Shown here: piece after piece, positions 10,451-22,524 of the stretch
Layout: the number at the start of each line of letters is the position of its first letter
How positions within the stretch are numbered: position 1 is the stretch's first letter
From: Trachythela sp. YZ-2020
Lineage: Eukaryota; Cnidaria; Anthozoa; Malacalcyonacea; Clavulariidae
Length of the DNA stretch: 64,000 bases
NCBI GenBank assembly: GCA_016169945.1
Contig: JADLSH010000249.1
Location: 2,170,001-2,234,000, forward strand
Direction: 5' to 3'
The notes under the pieces: generated by a model
Told to the model about the DNA's origin: nothing
The model's database searches: none
The model's input: the letters and a program-made list of their open reading frames with translations, nothing else
Made by a program: the position numbers and the translations under genes

Positions 10451-11021
10451 GGGACTGGTCATAAAGTATCTACAACCCCGGGGCGGAGGGTAAACCTTGA
10501 TTTTTTAAAAATATTTGATACCCCACGCAAACCTAAAGAAAAAAATTCGCACCCCATTCAAATATTTCTAAAATATTTCGTACCCCTCCTGACAAAAGAG
10601 CATGAAAAATTAAGTTTCTGTGGCTGAATATGAATGACACTCAGACCCTAACAATTGTTTAGGTTTCTGAAAATGTTTAAATCATAGTATACTATTATTA
10701 TTGTATTGTCTCTGGCTGAAATGATAAGTTTCTCTAAATGTTTGGGCTTGAGCCCATCTTCTACGTACTCAATATGCCCCAATGGTACTTTTAACAGTAG
10801 CTGTCTGCAGAAGCATAAGGGGATAAATAACAACATTTCAGACTGTGAATAAATTTAGAATTTTACACAATAGAGGTAGTTTTTTGTTACTAGTAAATAT
10901 TTCATACCCCCTCAATCTGTTGTTAAAATATTTCATGCCCCATCAAATGAGTGGGTAACATTCTCATACCCCATCAAAATACCCTCCGCCCCTGGGTTGT
11001 AGATACTTTATGACCAGTCTC
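10451..11021. mobile_element. MITE with TTA target duplication (PIF/Harbinger-like)
   Basis: Inverted ends GGGACTGGTCATAAAGTATC and GATACTTTATGACCAGTCTC extend into ACAACCC...GGCGGAGGGT on both sides (about 40 bases). TTA flanks both ends (10448-10450 and 11022-11024). The interior has repeated ATTTCATACCCC motifs and no transposase. Three-base TTA duplications fit the PIF/Harbinger superfamily; the assignment is inferred from ends only. Confidence 0.6.
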
Positions 11022-11067
11022 TTACGACAAAACCGCGTAAGGAATTCAAATTGACTTTCAATACCCG

Positions 11068-11450
11068 CCATCTTCGACTTCATTTTTCATTCAGACAATT
11101 GACTGAAGATATGACTCCAGTTGTATATAGAGCTCAGTGACTATAATCAGTCATCTTTGACTTCACTTTTCATTCGGACAATTGACTAAAGATATGACTA
11201 CAGTTGTATATAGAGCTCAGTGACTATAATCAGTCATCTTTGACTTCACTTTTCATTCAGATAATTGACTGAAGACATCACTTCAGTTATACATAGAGTT
11301 CACTGACTTTAATCAGTCATCTTTGACTTCAATTTCCATTCAGACAATTGACTGAAGACATCACTACAGTTATAAATAGAGTTCACTGACTATAATCAGT
11401 CATCTTTGCCTTCAATTGACAGAAGACTTCACTTCAGATACATATATATA
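11068..11450 (+). repeat. Tandem 83-bp repeat, ~4.5 units
   Basis: TCATCTTTGACTTC recurs at 11151, 11234, 11317 and 11400, a constant period of 83. Each unit includes CAATTGACTGAAGA and ATATAGAGCTCAGTGACTAT. Confidence 0.85.
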
Positions 11451-11459
11451 GAGAGAGTT

Positions 11460-12370
11460 CACATTTCAGTTCACTTTAATTGCTAATCGACAAATTTGGC
11501 GAACGCTGTTTACATCGTTGATACCCAATTCACTACTTTGGATAACTCTCATGCCTAGTTACTATTGTTCTAGTTTGCGAAAACGTAGATAACACTCATG
11601 TAGATCATTATATTGATCATTACGCTTATGGTTACCTTTGTTCTGTTGGTCTGACTATGCTGGATGATAATTTTGAACAAAGTCAAACCTGATCCAACCG
11701 ATCTTCCAACATTACCAAACATAATGTTCAAACAAACCCCATAATATTGCGTCCAACAATGTTGGATACATACGCATAAATTAGATATCCATACAGACAA
11801 ATTTGGCTAAAATCCATTGCCAGCTGACAATTTCAGAAAATAAGGCTTTGAAATAAAGTTGAAATATAACCATAAAATTTTGTCTTGATTTTGACCCATG
11901 CATATCTTGGATTTTCAAGATGCAATTATTCGGAATTTGTTTTATTCTAAATTTGTTTATACCCAATTCGCAACTTTGGATGAATCACATGCCTAGACAG
12001 TAGGGCCTATAGTTATTATTGTCCTAGTTTGCGAAAAAATATAACAATGTTTGAAGATGTTGGAATGGTTTGCACGGGTCTTTGAACAAAATAAACGTAA
12101 TATGGACAATGGACTATTTATACGTAAACTTCAGCTTATGTTACGTTAATTCGAGCTAGCTTTTGAATAAAATATTTATATCTTTATCGTTATTCGTAAT
12201 TTATCAGCGCGCCAGTTCAAAAAATTAGAACATAAATAACCAACAGAACTTCAAAACAGCATAATCGGAATACAAAAATCCATTTTAAATCAATTGCATA
12301 CAATAATAAAGATATTCGCAGCCGCTTTCTATAGAATATGTATTTGTGCGCATATGATTTCGATTTACCA
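11460..12370. other. No gene seen
   Basis: AT-rich single-copy-looking sequence. GTTTGCGAAAA with a preceding CCTAGTTACTATTGT block occurs near 11555 and again near 12010, so two diverged copies of a short repeat are present. No coding frame or RNA gene is supported. Confidence 0.5.
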
Positions 12371-12374
12371 AATT

Positions 12375-12560
12375 TAAGGTCATGTTACATGGGGCAATCT
12401 TTGGTGCAACTTGCAACGCAATTTCTGCACAGAGCCATGAAATGTAGAAATATACGCACAGAAAAACAACGAACATGGCCGCGTTTGTTTGACTCCATCG
12501 CTATCGGCATCATTTTTCAATCATTTCTTCGGCAATAATTTTGCCATGATTGCTAAGCCA
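12375..12560 (+). mobile_element. Fragment of MITE family B
   Basis: Family B starts GGCCATGTTACACGAGGCAA, TTTTTGGTGCAACTTGCAAC and has an inverted copy at its other end. This copy retains the left half (GGTCATGTTACATGGGGCAA) and lacks the right terminus. Confidence 0.6.
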
Positions 12561-12929
12561 GCGAGACTGCGTCAGTAGCACAGTTTTTAAATTTCAAATT
12601 AGTGTCATACTGATTTGATTTTTCCAACAAATGTTTACTCAGCTTTGGATTATAATTTGCGGCCACGATTTTTCCTTCAAAACTACGTAAACAACTCATA
12701 TATAATGTACATGTTAATTTCTCTAAAATTGTCATTTCTATAAAAATAAGACCATTAAGCAGTTGAAATTGATGTCATCATTTTGTCTCACTAAAATGCT
12801 AATAAAATTTATTGAAAAAACTGGCCTTTCCTCATGTGCCGCATAGAAGAGTGCTTCCAGTTTGACTCTACCAATCACCGCAGGTTTATCCGGCTACTCC
12901 GGTTTCAAATAGGGGATGACCTTCTTCGA

Positions 12930-13150
12930 CCTGAATCCAATTCAATCCATCTCGATCCAGTTCAATCCAACTGAGTACAATTCAATCAAATCCATCTAAA
13001 TCCAGTTTGCTCCATCTAAATCCAGTTTCATCCATCTAAATCCATTTGATCCATCTAAATCCAACTTGACCTAACTGAATCAAATTCGATCCATTTAAAT
13101 CCAGTTAGATCATCTTAATCCTGTTTGATCTATCTGAATCCAATTTGATC
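12930..13150 (+). repeat. Tandem ~20-bp repeat (ATCCATCTAAATCCAGTTTG)
   Basis: About ten variants of TCCATCTAAATCCAGTTTGA in a row. Simple minisatellite, no coding potential. Confidence 0.8.
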
Positions 13151-13164
13151 CGCCATGCATTTGA

Positions 13165-13812
13165 AATGAAATCTCAAACGTGGATTGATCTGAATAACTT
13201 AAACTGAAGATCTTGGACAACAGGAAATGTCGATTGGGAAACCTGTCAGACGAAGCATGCTGAAATTTTGGATCTGTTTATAGCACACTTTGCTTTCCCA
13301 GAAAACGCTGCACAATTCGACAATTTTTGCTTGCCGTCATGTTTGCCTTATAGTTTAGAATTTATCGCGATATAATGACGCATTCTTCAAGCACAGTCAG
13401 AGCAGTATCAATGCTTTGTGCCACTTTAACAAAGCACAACATGTGGTCATGATTTTAACAATGATAACCAATAATCATATCCCAGCGTCTCCGGTTGGAA
13501 AGACATTGAACTTCCCTACGTTCATCAGAGACACCTAAAATATGTTCTCTGATGTTGATAGGCCAAGGACTTGAAAAACGTTTTGTTCCAACGGCAATGT
13601 CGCTCTTATTCTGTGACTTGTTCTTCACTTAAGAGTGCATGTTTTTAGTATTATAAACTTTTATGCGCAAATGTAATTATGCGCGGTATTTTATCACTTC
13701 TATTTGAAACACATGCAGTCATAAACTATAAAGTTTACGAATTTCGTATATTCGTTATCGCGGTATTCCGAGGCTACAGTGCCACTGGTATAATAAGAAT
13801 TTCGAAGTAAAA
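13165..13812. other. No gene seen
   Basis: Mixed-composition sequence without a supportable open frame. A short inverted pair around TCATCAGAGACACC / TATGTTCTCTGATGT near 13525-13555 is the only local structure. Confidence 0.45.
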
Positions 13813-14372
13813 TTTATGTCTATTAATTTGAAAGAGGTTTACAGTGCCACACACTTTGATCAAATAAACTTCAACCACTCTGAAGTCTTTGAAAGAGGTT
13901 TACGCTGTCACATACTTTGATCAAAGAAACTTTGACAGTGTAAACCAGCCTGAAGTCTTTCAAAGAGGTTTACACTGGCACACACTTTGATCAAAGGAAC
14001 CTCGATAGTGTAAACCAGTCTGAAGTCTTTGAAAGAGGTTTACACTGTCACACACTTTGATCAAAGAAACCACGATAGTGTAAACCAGTCTGAAGTCTTT
14101 GAAAGAGGTTTACAGTGGCACACACTTTGATCAAAGAAACCTCGATAATGTAAACCAGTCTGAAGTCTTTGAAAGAGGTTTACACTGTCACACATTTTGA
14201 TCAAAGAAACCTCGATAATGTAAACCAGTCTGAAGTCTTTGAAAGAGGTTTACACTGGCACACACTTTGATCAAAGAAACATCGATAATGTAAACCAGTC
14301 TGAAATCTTTGAAAGAGGTTTACACTGGCACACACTTTGATCAAAGAAACATCGATAGTGTAAATCATCCGC
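13813..14372 (+). repeat. Tandem repeat with an exact 70-bp period, eight units
   Basis: TGAAGTCTTTGAAAGAGGTT recurs at 13881, 13951, 14021, 14091, 14161, 14231 and (one mismatch) 14301, exactly 70 bases apart. Each unit contains the palindrome TTTGATCAAA and the pair TTTACACTGTC / ATAGTGTAAAC, so single strands could fold into one hairpin per unit. Confidence 0.92.
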
Positions 14373-14384
14373 CGTGTACTCCAG

Positions 14385-14475
14385 TTTCCTGCAGTAACAC
14401 TGGACAAAGAAGGGATTGTCCTGATACCAATACCTGATAAAGCTATCCAGTATAAATATAGCTAGTTTAGTTAAT
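14385..14475 (+). repeat. Family A repeat fragment
   Basis: Contains TTTCCTGCAGTAACACTGGA and AAGCTATCCAGTATAAATAT; abuts the 70-bp array. Confidence 0.65.
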
Positions 14476-14479
14476 TGTA

Positions 14480-16130
14480 AACCTAAGGTAATTTAGTGAA
14501 CAACAATGAACAAAATAATGACAAAATGTGTAACCATTATATTGCGTGATCCAATCAATCTTCGTTAGTTCTATTGTACAATTATGTCACGCGGAGGGGT
14601 ATATTAATAAATAGCACATAGCTTAGGGCTCTTTCTTGATTGATAAACCCCGTATCTGTATCACAATCTGGCAAACGAAACCGAATCGATAAAACTTAAA
14701 TCGCTTAAGAACGCGACATAGTTGGGTCTGGGGACCGTTTCGAGCACATAACAACTTTGAAATACCCCAACAGCGAAAACATTGTCGTTTAATGGCTCCT
14801 AAAAGCTGAATTTAAGGTAAAGTGAAGTATTTAAAAGGTCAAATTCACCGTTGGGGCTTTAAAAACAACTGCGTTGAGTATATATTGAAATAGGCCGAGT
14901 GTTTATTTAACGAGAAGTATTATACTACGACCAGATGTGTCGCGTTTCGCCTGTGTTAATTTGTTAGAAAAATGTTTTTAAAAGTAAATCACATTAATGT
15001 TAGGGAAGGGGGATATTGTTTAAGAGAGGGAATATTTAGATGTATAGATATATTTCTTTATTTCGTTGTTTGTTTTTCGGTGGTTTTGTGTGGTTTTGTG
15101 TGTCTGTGGGCATCGGTCGGTTAATTAAATTGCATCAGATAATACAGATATGACAGCAAACTTTATAGCTTAATTGTATAGAAATATATGCAAATAATAT
15201 TTTTAGCGCTCAAATATTTGCGTTTGCGATTTAGGGCCAAAAATCTAGCTTGAAACTTGCAGTGAAATAACAGGAGTAACAAAATTGTTACAACTTGCGA
15301 CTTCAACGGATATTAGTTAAGATGTTCACGCATATTAAGACTGATAAGTTTCAAGAAGCATGAGACGACATTCGTTATAAGCATTTCTCACTAACATGCG
15401 TTGAAATCGGATTTGTTGCATGTTGCAGCAACTCTGTTGGTCGAGTTACTTCACTTTATGAAAATAGAGTGATAAAAGCGAGAAAACAGATGGACGATGC
15501 AGTATTACTAAGTCTAACGAATATATACGATTTATGATGCTTTTCAAACTTTAATTTCCTCTACGATTAAAACATGATAAAAACGTCCATTATTTATCCA
15601 CGGCTGGGGTTGGTACCACGAAGAGAAATCGGTTGGGCTAAGTTATATAATCACCTAATAATCACTTGTAAACATTAACAATTTCCTCCAAAATAACTAG
15701 TTATTTATAACTGCCTCGTTCTTCAAAACCACTTGTTAGATATGATCAAAATTAACATATATTCTTGCAATAAGTTTAAACTGTTTTGAAATGATTCCCA
15801 TGTTTCATTGAGTGTTTATACGAGATACGAGGTATTGTAGGATAGAAGATTTTGCCCACCATATGTAGCCACCATTGTAACCCATAAGATGTATTACATG
15901 CACTTACATGGCGCGAAAAAAGCTCAAAAACAACCATTTTATCATTTTTAATCCCGTTCTATTTATATATCACGCCGTCGACATGGCCGTTCAACCTGAA
16001 AGGCCTTATATTTCAAGACAGCTGCGTTAGATGCGGCTAAGCTGATGTAACTATATAGCTTTTTAAAAAGCATATATTTAATGAGGTTGGCTATTTAGCT
16101 TTGCATGTAAGATTTTAATTATACAAACGA
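14480..16130. other. No gene seen
   Basis: AT-rich, apparently unique sequence. Only short frames; no splice-consistent exon, RNA gene or inverted-repeat element could be supported. Confidence 0.5.
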
Positions 16131-16189
16131 AAATAAGTTATGGGATATAAAAAGATGCAATGCTCAACATTCGCATGTTCAACAATATT

Positions 16190-16360
16190 CCTTTTAAGAA
16201 TATGTTCTCACGATACTAGACGAATTTGCATGGGACCGTACGAAAATTCGTCCGGTTCCTTTGTTCGCACGAAAATTCGTACGGTCAGCTGTGCTCTAAT
16301 TCGTCCGATTTCACAGTTTGACGATTGAGTACAGCTATAACCGTATGAATTCCGTGTAAA
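16190..16360 (+). mobile_element. MITE family C copy (ATTCGTCCGGTTCC)
   Basis: Shares ACGAAAATTCGTCCGGTTCC, CAGCTGTGCTCTAATTCGTC and TATGAATTCCGTGTAAACG-like blocks with 24370-24545 and 32038-32255. The family ends look like GTTCACAC/GTGTGAAC inverted termini. Confidence 0.5.
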
Positions 16361-16904
16361 CGTGTCTATATATAGTTGCTGTTTTAACTATTATTTTAGT
16401 CTTGATGATAACTGCACAAAACTGAAACAAACTTGTGCGATATTTTAGTCAACTTCACACCATTATTTTCGAGATTATTTTTGTCGATGGTTTATTATTA
16501 ATGCTGGCAAATCAACGTGACATAAACTTTAGCTAACAATTCTCAAAATCTTAGCTTAAAGAGAGAGGGTATAGACCAACATCCCCACTTTTCATCCCGC
16601 TATAATCTCCATAACAGGTTTGCGGGTTAAAAGCACTCATAAATCACGAAGTAAGCTTATTATTATTATAGACGTCTATTACGACAGAAGGTAAATAAAT
16701 CAAGAACAAAATTAAGATATCTATGGGTGGGGATTTTAACCTCAATGTCAGATACACAATTAAAAAAAACTTTCTTCGCAGTGGCCCGAGTTTGTGTAAC
16801 GCATGATAAAATTGTTTTAGTGTCATCACTCATGTCTTATTGCTACGTCACTGCAATGTGTCTTTCATCTCTGCGACATATGTTTGATTAAGTTTAGGTT
16901 TAAA

Positions 16905-17228
16905 GGAAATGTTACACGAGGCAATTTCAGGTGCAACTTGCATCCAACGAAGTTTCTGACACAGAGTCATGTTATGTAAAATCTATTCGCATTAAAAATG
17001 ACAACTTGCCTCGCATTTTTCTCCGTCGACCTTTTCCTCACGTAACATACCATAAAGGAGTGAAAGAAATGAATGAATGAGAATGAAAAATATCAGAACA
17101 ATGAGAAGTAGTCCATGCTCACGCTGATTTACTGTCAATATTTTTTAACATGCACGACATCGATCTACATGCATGTCTGAAATTACGTTGCAAGTTGCAA
17201 CAAAAATTGCCTCGTGTAATATGGCATC
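16905..17228. mobile_element. MITE family B, nearly complete
   Basis: Left end ATGTTACACGAGGCAATTTC and right end AAAATTGCCTCGTGTAATAT are inverted, with CAACTTGC on both arms. No coding frame inside. Confidence 0.7.
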
Positions 17229-17235
17229 AATGAAT

Positions 17236-17640
17236 GATGATGAACCCTACTGGACCTTTATGGAGAACAGTTTAGAAACTGATAGAACTATCCAGTGTAA
17301 ATAAAGTTAGTTAGGATTAGGTTTCCTCCTGTACTAACACTTGATCAATAAGGGATGAGCCTTACTGGACCTCTATAATTATAGGAGAACAGTTTAGAAC
17401 TGATAGAGCATGCAGTTAGGTTTAGGTTTCCTCCTGTAACACTTGATAAATAAGGGATGAGCCTTACTGGATCTCTAGGGAGAACAGTTTAGAACTGATA
17501 GAGCTATCCAGTGTAAATAATGGTCGTTTATAGTTAATGTTTTCTATTGAAGTTACAGGCAGTGATACCCCTTACTCGATCTTTATGAAGAACAGTTTAG
17601 AAACCGTGCATGAAAAAGCTATAAAATTATAGTTAGTTTA
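17236..17640 (+). repeat. Tandem run of family A repeat (about 3.5 units)
   Basis: Successive units with GAGAACAGTTTAGAACTGAT, AGAGCTATCCAGTGTAAATA and GGTTTCCTCCTGTAC/ACACTTGATMAATAAGGGAT. Confidence 0.75.
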
Positions 17641-17644
17641 GTAG

Positions 17645-18160
17645 ATTATATTTTGCATCTAGGTTATCTACCCGCGAAAGATTGTATATCTTTGATGAAC
17701 GCAAAATATTTAAAAAGAATGTTGGTATGGTATTTTTGCCTAATGATTGATTTTCAAACTACCTTTGACTTTTAATTCAATAAACAGATGTGAACCGCTT
17801 ACAAACAAATTCCGGATATTAAACAAATACATTCAACAATTACCTTAAAAACTGAATATTTTGTTGAATTAAAACTGGCTGCGAAAACAAACAAACAATG
17901 TGTTGCAATGCTTTGAAAACACGTGCTGGAAAGTGGTGCTTATTAATAAAAGCACCCCTATATAGGCTAATGTTTGCATTATTACAGGTGTTGATGGCAT
18001 AATGGTTAGTGCATGTGCCTAATTCCATGCACCTATGCTTCTGGGTCCTCTGGCTTCATGCCTGTAGATTCTATTTTTGTGGAGGTAGCCAATCGTCGAA
18101 TATATGGAGCTAGGCTATGCTGGCACAACCGTGGGAATCTGGGGTCAACCAAGCCGACCA
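17645..18160. other. No gene seen
   Basis: No exon or repeat recognised, apart from short AT-rich runs. Short frames on both strands near 17840-18030 lack support. Confidence 0.45.
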
Positions 18161-18165
18161 GGCTT

Positions 18166-18412
18166 ACCCTTCCGAAAAATTCACATATCATTTTCACATG
18201 TGAAATTCTGTGCGGAACTGGAACATTTCGCTCACATATGAAAATGGACATTTCACATGTGAAATTCAGAATTTTCACATGTGAAATTTGTGTTTCACAT
18301 ATTCTTTCACATGTGAAACTAGAGGCTTATATGTGAAAAATTATTGGAACAGTTCACATGTGAAATTTCTGTTTCACATGTGAAATCATGTGTTAAATTT
18401 TTGTAAGGGTAG
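18166..18412. mobile_element. Small inverted-repeat element filled with TTTCACATGTGAAA palindromes
   Basis: The ends ACCCTTCCGAAAAATTCACA and (reverse complement of the right end) ACCCTTACAAAAATTTAACA form imperfect inverted termini. Six copies of the palindrome TTCACATGTGAA lie inside at about 18193, 18252, 18274, 18306, 18353 and 18373, with degenerate copies between. No reading frame is supported. Confidence 0.6.
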
Positions 18413-18660
18413 ATACTAGCTCCACATGATTTTTGGAGTTGTTAGCCAGTAACTGCAGGTTTAGATAGCTAGCTCCACTGTCTCCACGTGATTTTTGGGG
18501 TTGGCCTGTACACCAGAATCTAAATTCAACTAAGTTTTTGAAGTTTGGAAGTGCCCATTTTGAATTTGGAGGTATAGCGTCGCTCCATGGCTCCCTAACT
18601 ACTGCAGCCATGTCTGGCTTTGTCACTGGGGTAAAGCCACAGATTTTCTCTGGGTTTTAA
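18413..18660. repeat. Short two-unit repeat (CTCCACATGATTTTTGG)
   Basis: TAGCTCCACATGATTTTTGGAG and GCTAGCTCC...CCACGTGATTTTTGGGG form two diverged units between the palindromic element and a family A fragment. Confidence 0.4.
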
Positions 18661-18689
18661 CAATTGTCCTATTTCTGGAACATGCACCA

Positions 18690-18755
18690 AGGAGAACAGT
18701 TTAATGTTGATAGAGCTATCGAGTATAAATAGAGTTAGTTTAGTTTACTGGTTTA
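18690..18755 (+). repeat. Family A repeat fragment
   Basis: GGAGAACAGTTTAATGTTGA, TAGAGCTATCGAGTATAAAT match the family core. Confidence 0.65.
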
Positions 18756-18759
18756 GTTC

Positions 18760-19735
18760 AATTTTGCAAAAGATTTATCGAAAACTACAACACAAATAAG
18801 TTTGCTCACGGTGTCTGAAAATCCAGCAAAATAAAGCGCATGCACAAAGTCGATTAAATTATATTGAACTATAAAATGCATTTGCCCGTATAGTCAAAGT
18901 ATTAATGGACAAACCGCGTTTTAATCAACGTTTCTTTATATTAGCTTATAGCATCCAACTTATGAATTTTCTACATAGTTAAACATTATTACTATTAGTG
19001 AAACATTATGTTTTGTCTATCTCGCAAATTATTCTGCCATTATTAAAAAGTTACATTCATTTGATCTTTAAATAGCGGCATAAATGTAACAATAACGCTA
19101 AAAACAGCGTATAGACTATCAAAAGTTATCAAACAATATCTAGAGACACGAGCTAGGTTAAGCATTTTCTCGGAAAACTACTGAACTTCCCATAAAAAAC
19201 TTTCATTTCAATTTTAATAACGTGGTCTAAAGTAATAATAACGTCACAGACGATGTCGACAAATCAGATTATAAATATATAGTTTCTCCGAAGTAATCTA
19301 TCAGACTAGTAAAACAAAGTTAGCAAACCTGTAATTATAATGTCTTGTTAATACATATAATAATTGATGTTTAATCAAAAAGAGAAAACTGAGTGCACGC
19401 GTGCGGTTTAAACCTATTTCAAAGACACATGGCTCTCAGCGAAAATTCATAGTGCCCCATGTATAACATAACGTCAAGTGCGAATGCAGATGCCGTTGAA
19501 AGAGGGCATTTATAGCGCAACGTAACCAAACTTCAATGTATTTGCAAGGCATATTATATAGTATAGTCAATCAACTTACCTTATAGTTACTGTTCTCTTT
19601 ACATCCCAACCTCTTCGTCTGTAGCACAAGTTCTCGTTTTGGCCAAAAACTGTCAACTCCGCTCCTCCTATATAAAGAGTAAGTTCATAAAAGGTTTGAG
19701 TTACCTCAAAGCTTCAAACAAGTATAGTACACGTT
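18760..19735. other. No gene seen
   Basis: AT-rich sequence without supportable exon, RNA gene or repeat. Confidence 0.45.
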
Positions 19736-19737
19736 AT

Positions 19738-19800
19738 TATTCATACTGGATAGCTCTATCAGTTTCCCCCTATAGAGGTCAAACTACTATGGAGTCAAAC
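19738..19800 (-). repeat. Family A repeat fragment, inverted
   Basis: TACTGGATAGCTCTATCAGT and CCCTATAGAGGTC are the reverse complement of the family A core. Confidence 0.6.
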
Positions 19801-19804
19801 TGCA

Positions 19805-20435
19805 AGAAATCTTCTTGCATGCGAGCGAGGCAAACTGCATGATACAAGAATCGAACTCGGATCGCAAAGGTGAAATATACACGTACGTGCACAAATTACT
19901 GACACTGTGCAACCAAGTAAACGAACAATCCTATATATTAAGTATAGTTAAGACAGTAGAGTTAAGACACCATACCTATAGATACTGTATATTAGATTAA
20001 TACAACGATAAGTTAATGATCCAATAACTGTAGCATTCTACACGGCCACGGGAGCAAGTTTATAATTTTAGGGCTGTTGTGCGCCCTTCACTTCATGCCG
20101 CCTAGCCTGGGTTAAAGTTATCGTTCTTGTTCGCCCATAAATTTCTTTGTCGCGGCGAAAGCACCAGAACAGGCAACTTTAATTTTGATAAATTCATGTT
20201 GTTTTATTATCGAGAAACGTACAGATATTATAAACGCTTCTGAGTAAATATACAAGTTCTTGTATACCTGTATATTCAAAAGTACGATGTGTTAAAAATC
20301 ACTCAAAAAACCCCCAACATTCCATGATTGGTAAAAAGCACATGCCAATAAATCTGACTCGTAACAGACACAAATATTCTATTTTAAATAGCCTAATAAC
20401 ATGCAATAAATAGAAATGCCTTCTTCCACCAGCAA
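19805..20435. other. No gene seen
   Basis: Only short frames; nothing recognised. Confidence 0.45.
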
Positions 20436-20439
20436 ATTA

Positions 20440-20680
20440 AGTCAAGTATTCGTGCATAAATTAGCCATGCATAAATTAGCCATGCATGTTATAATTACGC
20501 ATTCAATTTATTCAGCCCGGGAAAGTAAGACAAACTTGTAAATCTCTCAGCTAATTTTCATCCAAATTGAACCAAAATTTAATCGATATTTCCTTGCCCT
20601 ATGGCCCATGGTAAATATTATTCCACGGTAATTGCAGGAGTCAATGACTCCATGCGTCCATATGGACGAGTTCAGTTTTT
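20440..20680 (-). repeat. Interspersed repeat family D, inverted copy
   Basis: Reverse complement shares GGACAAATCGATTAAATTTT-like, TTTACAAGTTTGTCTTACTT and GCATAAATTATGC-like blocks with 29575-29930 and 35990-36185. Confidence 0.5.
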
Positions 20681-20689
20681 ATCTCGTAC

Positions 20690-22180
20690 CATTAACATGT
20701 TCATTAAAAGAAAATAAAGTGTAAGTTTTAATAAGGTTCACGTGACGTGAGACTATTCTGCCAGACAGCTGCTACAATACATTTTACACAAAAAGGTTTT
20801 CGATGGCTGTTTAAGAGACAACAGAGTGAAAGATTGAGATATAGGTCTGTCTTATTTTTTAGAAAGAATACAGAAAGAGTTTGACTTGTTTTCAAATTGA
20901 TAAGGTAAATAAAAAGTAAATATTATATATATTTAGATATGTAAATTGCACTATTGCCCTACATCTGTAGCTTGGCTGAACAGAAGGTTATAGGTTTATG
21001 CTGTTTTAGAAATAAGTCTATATCGTGATCTATCATATATTTCATTATTTTTTCATTATTTTGCTTGTGTTTATTTTAAATTACGGAGGTAAAACAAATA
21101 ATGTTTGAAATAAACATTTCGGTCGTCGATGCCCTGCTTGTTGGCCGCTATGCCCTCGTAATATACTGAAATTCACTTCGGCCAGTACTGGCATGCCCTA
21201 AACCTCAGTACGTAGTAAAATTAATAGCAAGAGCTAGGGTTTGAGTTGAATAATTTTTCGGCTCTTTTTGAAAAACCCGCATTACATTTTAAGTTTATGA
21301 ACACTTTAATATTGCTTAGTATACTGTCTTTACTGACTATAATTTTCTAGTTTCCGGGAAACTTAAACGGTATACTATATACATGTACTCTTAAATCTTC
21401 ATGCTCCAGACATTTACGTACAGGAGTGTGCTGACCGTCATTAAATGAAGTTTTTCATTCACTCATTCATGGCCATGTTTGCAGGTACCCGAACTTCGTG
21501 AAAACGGTAGTTCAGATGCTTATAAGTTTGCATATACCTTCAGTAAATTATCAAATCCATGAAAAGCTTTGCCTTTGAGACTAGCGCGGCAAACAAAATG
21601 AGACCACAAAAGTCTGAATTTGGGATCGCGGCTAACCAAGAACAAAAGATAACGACACAGCATGCAAATATCAGACTTCATTAAAACCGATGAGACCGAC
21701 ACACTAAACATTTCAACCCTCTGCAAAACTTCATGATTAAACTATCAAAACATCACTTTAACCCCCCTTAAATTAGTATAAATAACACCGCGAAAACATT
21801 ATAACAACATTTAGACTACAATACAATAGTATATAAACTTGAAAACATGTAGTAGAAAAATCCACAATAGTTGAAAATATGTAATTTACCTCGGGTAATT
21901 AAGACTTGTGGTCAATCTTAATAAGACAGCTCTCCACATGTGTAGAGAATTTACGCAAAGGCAAACTATATATATATCGATTATTTATGACTATATATAT
22001 ATTGTTCTACGTTTTAAAGGATTGTGCTCGTCAGCCAAGGAACAAAGATTCGAGATTTGGTATAATATCAAAAAGATATTGAAGGTAAGGGTTTTATTTT
22101 AATTAATCAGGTCTCCTGAACCAAGCTTAAGCCACGGTAAAATCAGGATGGAAATTGGCAAGCGAGAGTTAACATGAGAG
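20690..22180. other. No gene seen
   Basis: AT-rich sequence with small microsatellites. No coding or RNA feature supported. Confidence 0.45.
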
Positions 22181-22183
22181 TTT

Positions 22184-22520
22184 TATCAACTCTCGTGCCC
22201 CGGTCAAACGAGAACAAGAGTTGCATGAGTGTGACTGCGTGGATATTACTGCGTGTGTCGATCAAACGATGGAAAACTCTCATCAACTCTCATCAATTTG
22301 AATCAGCTCAAAGTTGATGAGAGTGCATGAGAGTTGATGAGAGTGCACGAGAGTTGATGAGAGTGCACGAGAGTTGATGAGAGTGCATGAGAGTTGATGA
22401 GAGTGCATGAGAGTTGATGAGAGTGCATGAGAGTTGATGAGAGTGCATGAGAGTCGATGAGAGTTGGCGGTCAAACGCGTGCGACTCTCATTGACTCTCA
22501 TCCTCGTTTGACTAGGGCCT
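22184..22520. repeat. MITE-like repeat with an internal 20-bp minisatellite
   Basis: From about 22313 to 22460 the unit TGAGAGTTGATGAGAGTGCA repeats seven times at a 20-base period. The flanks (GGTCAAACGAGAACAAGAGT on the left, ACTCTCATCCTCGTTTGACT on the right) match a second, inverted member at 24545-24800, so the minisatellite expanded inside a mobile unit. Confidence 0.8.
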
Positions 22521-22524
22521 TAGT

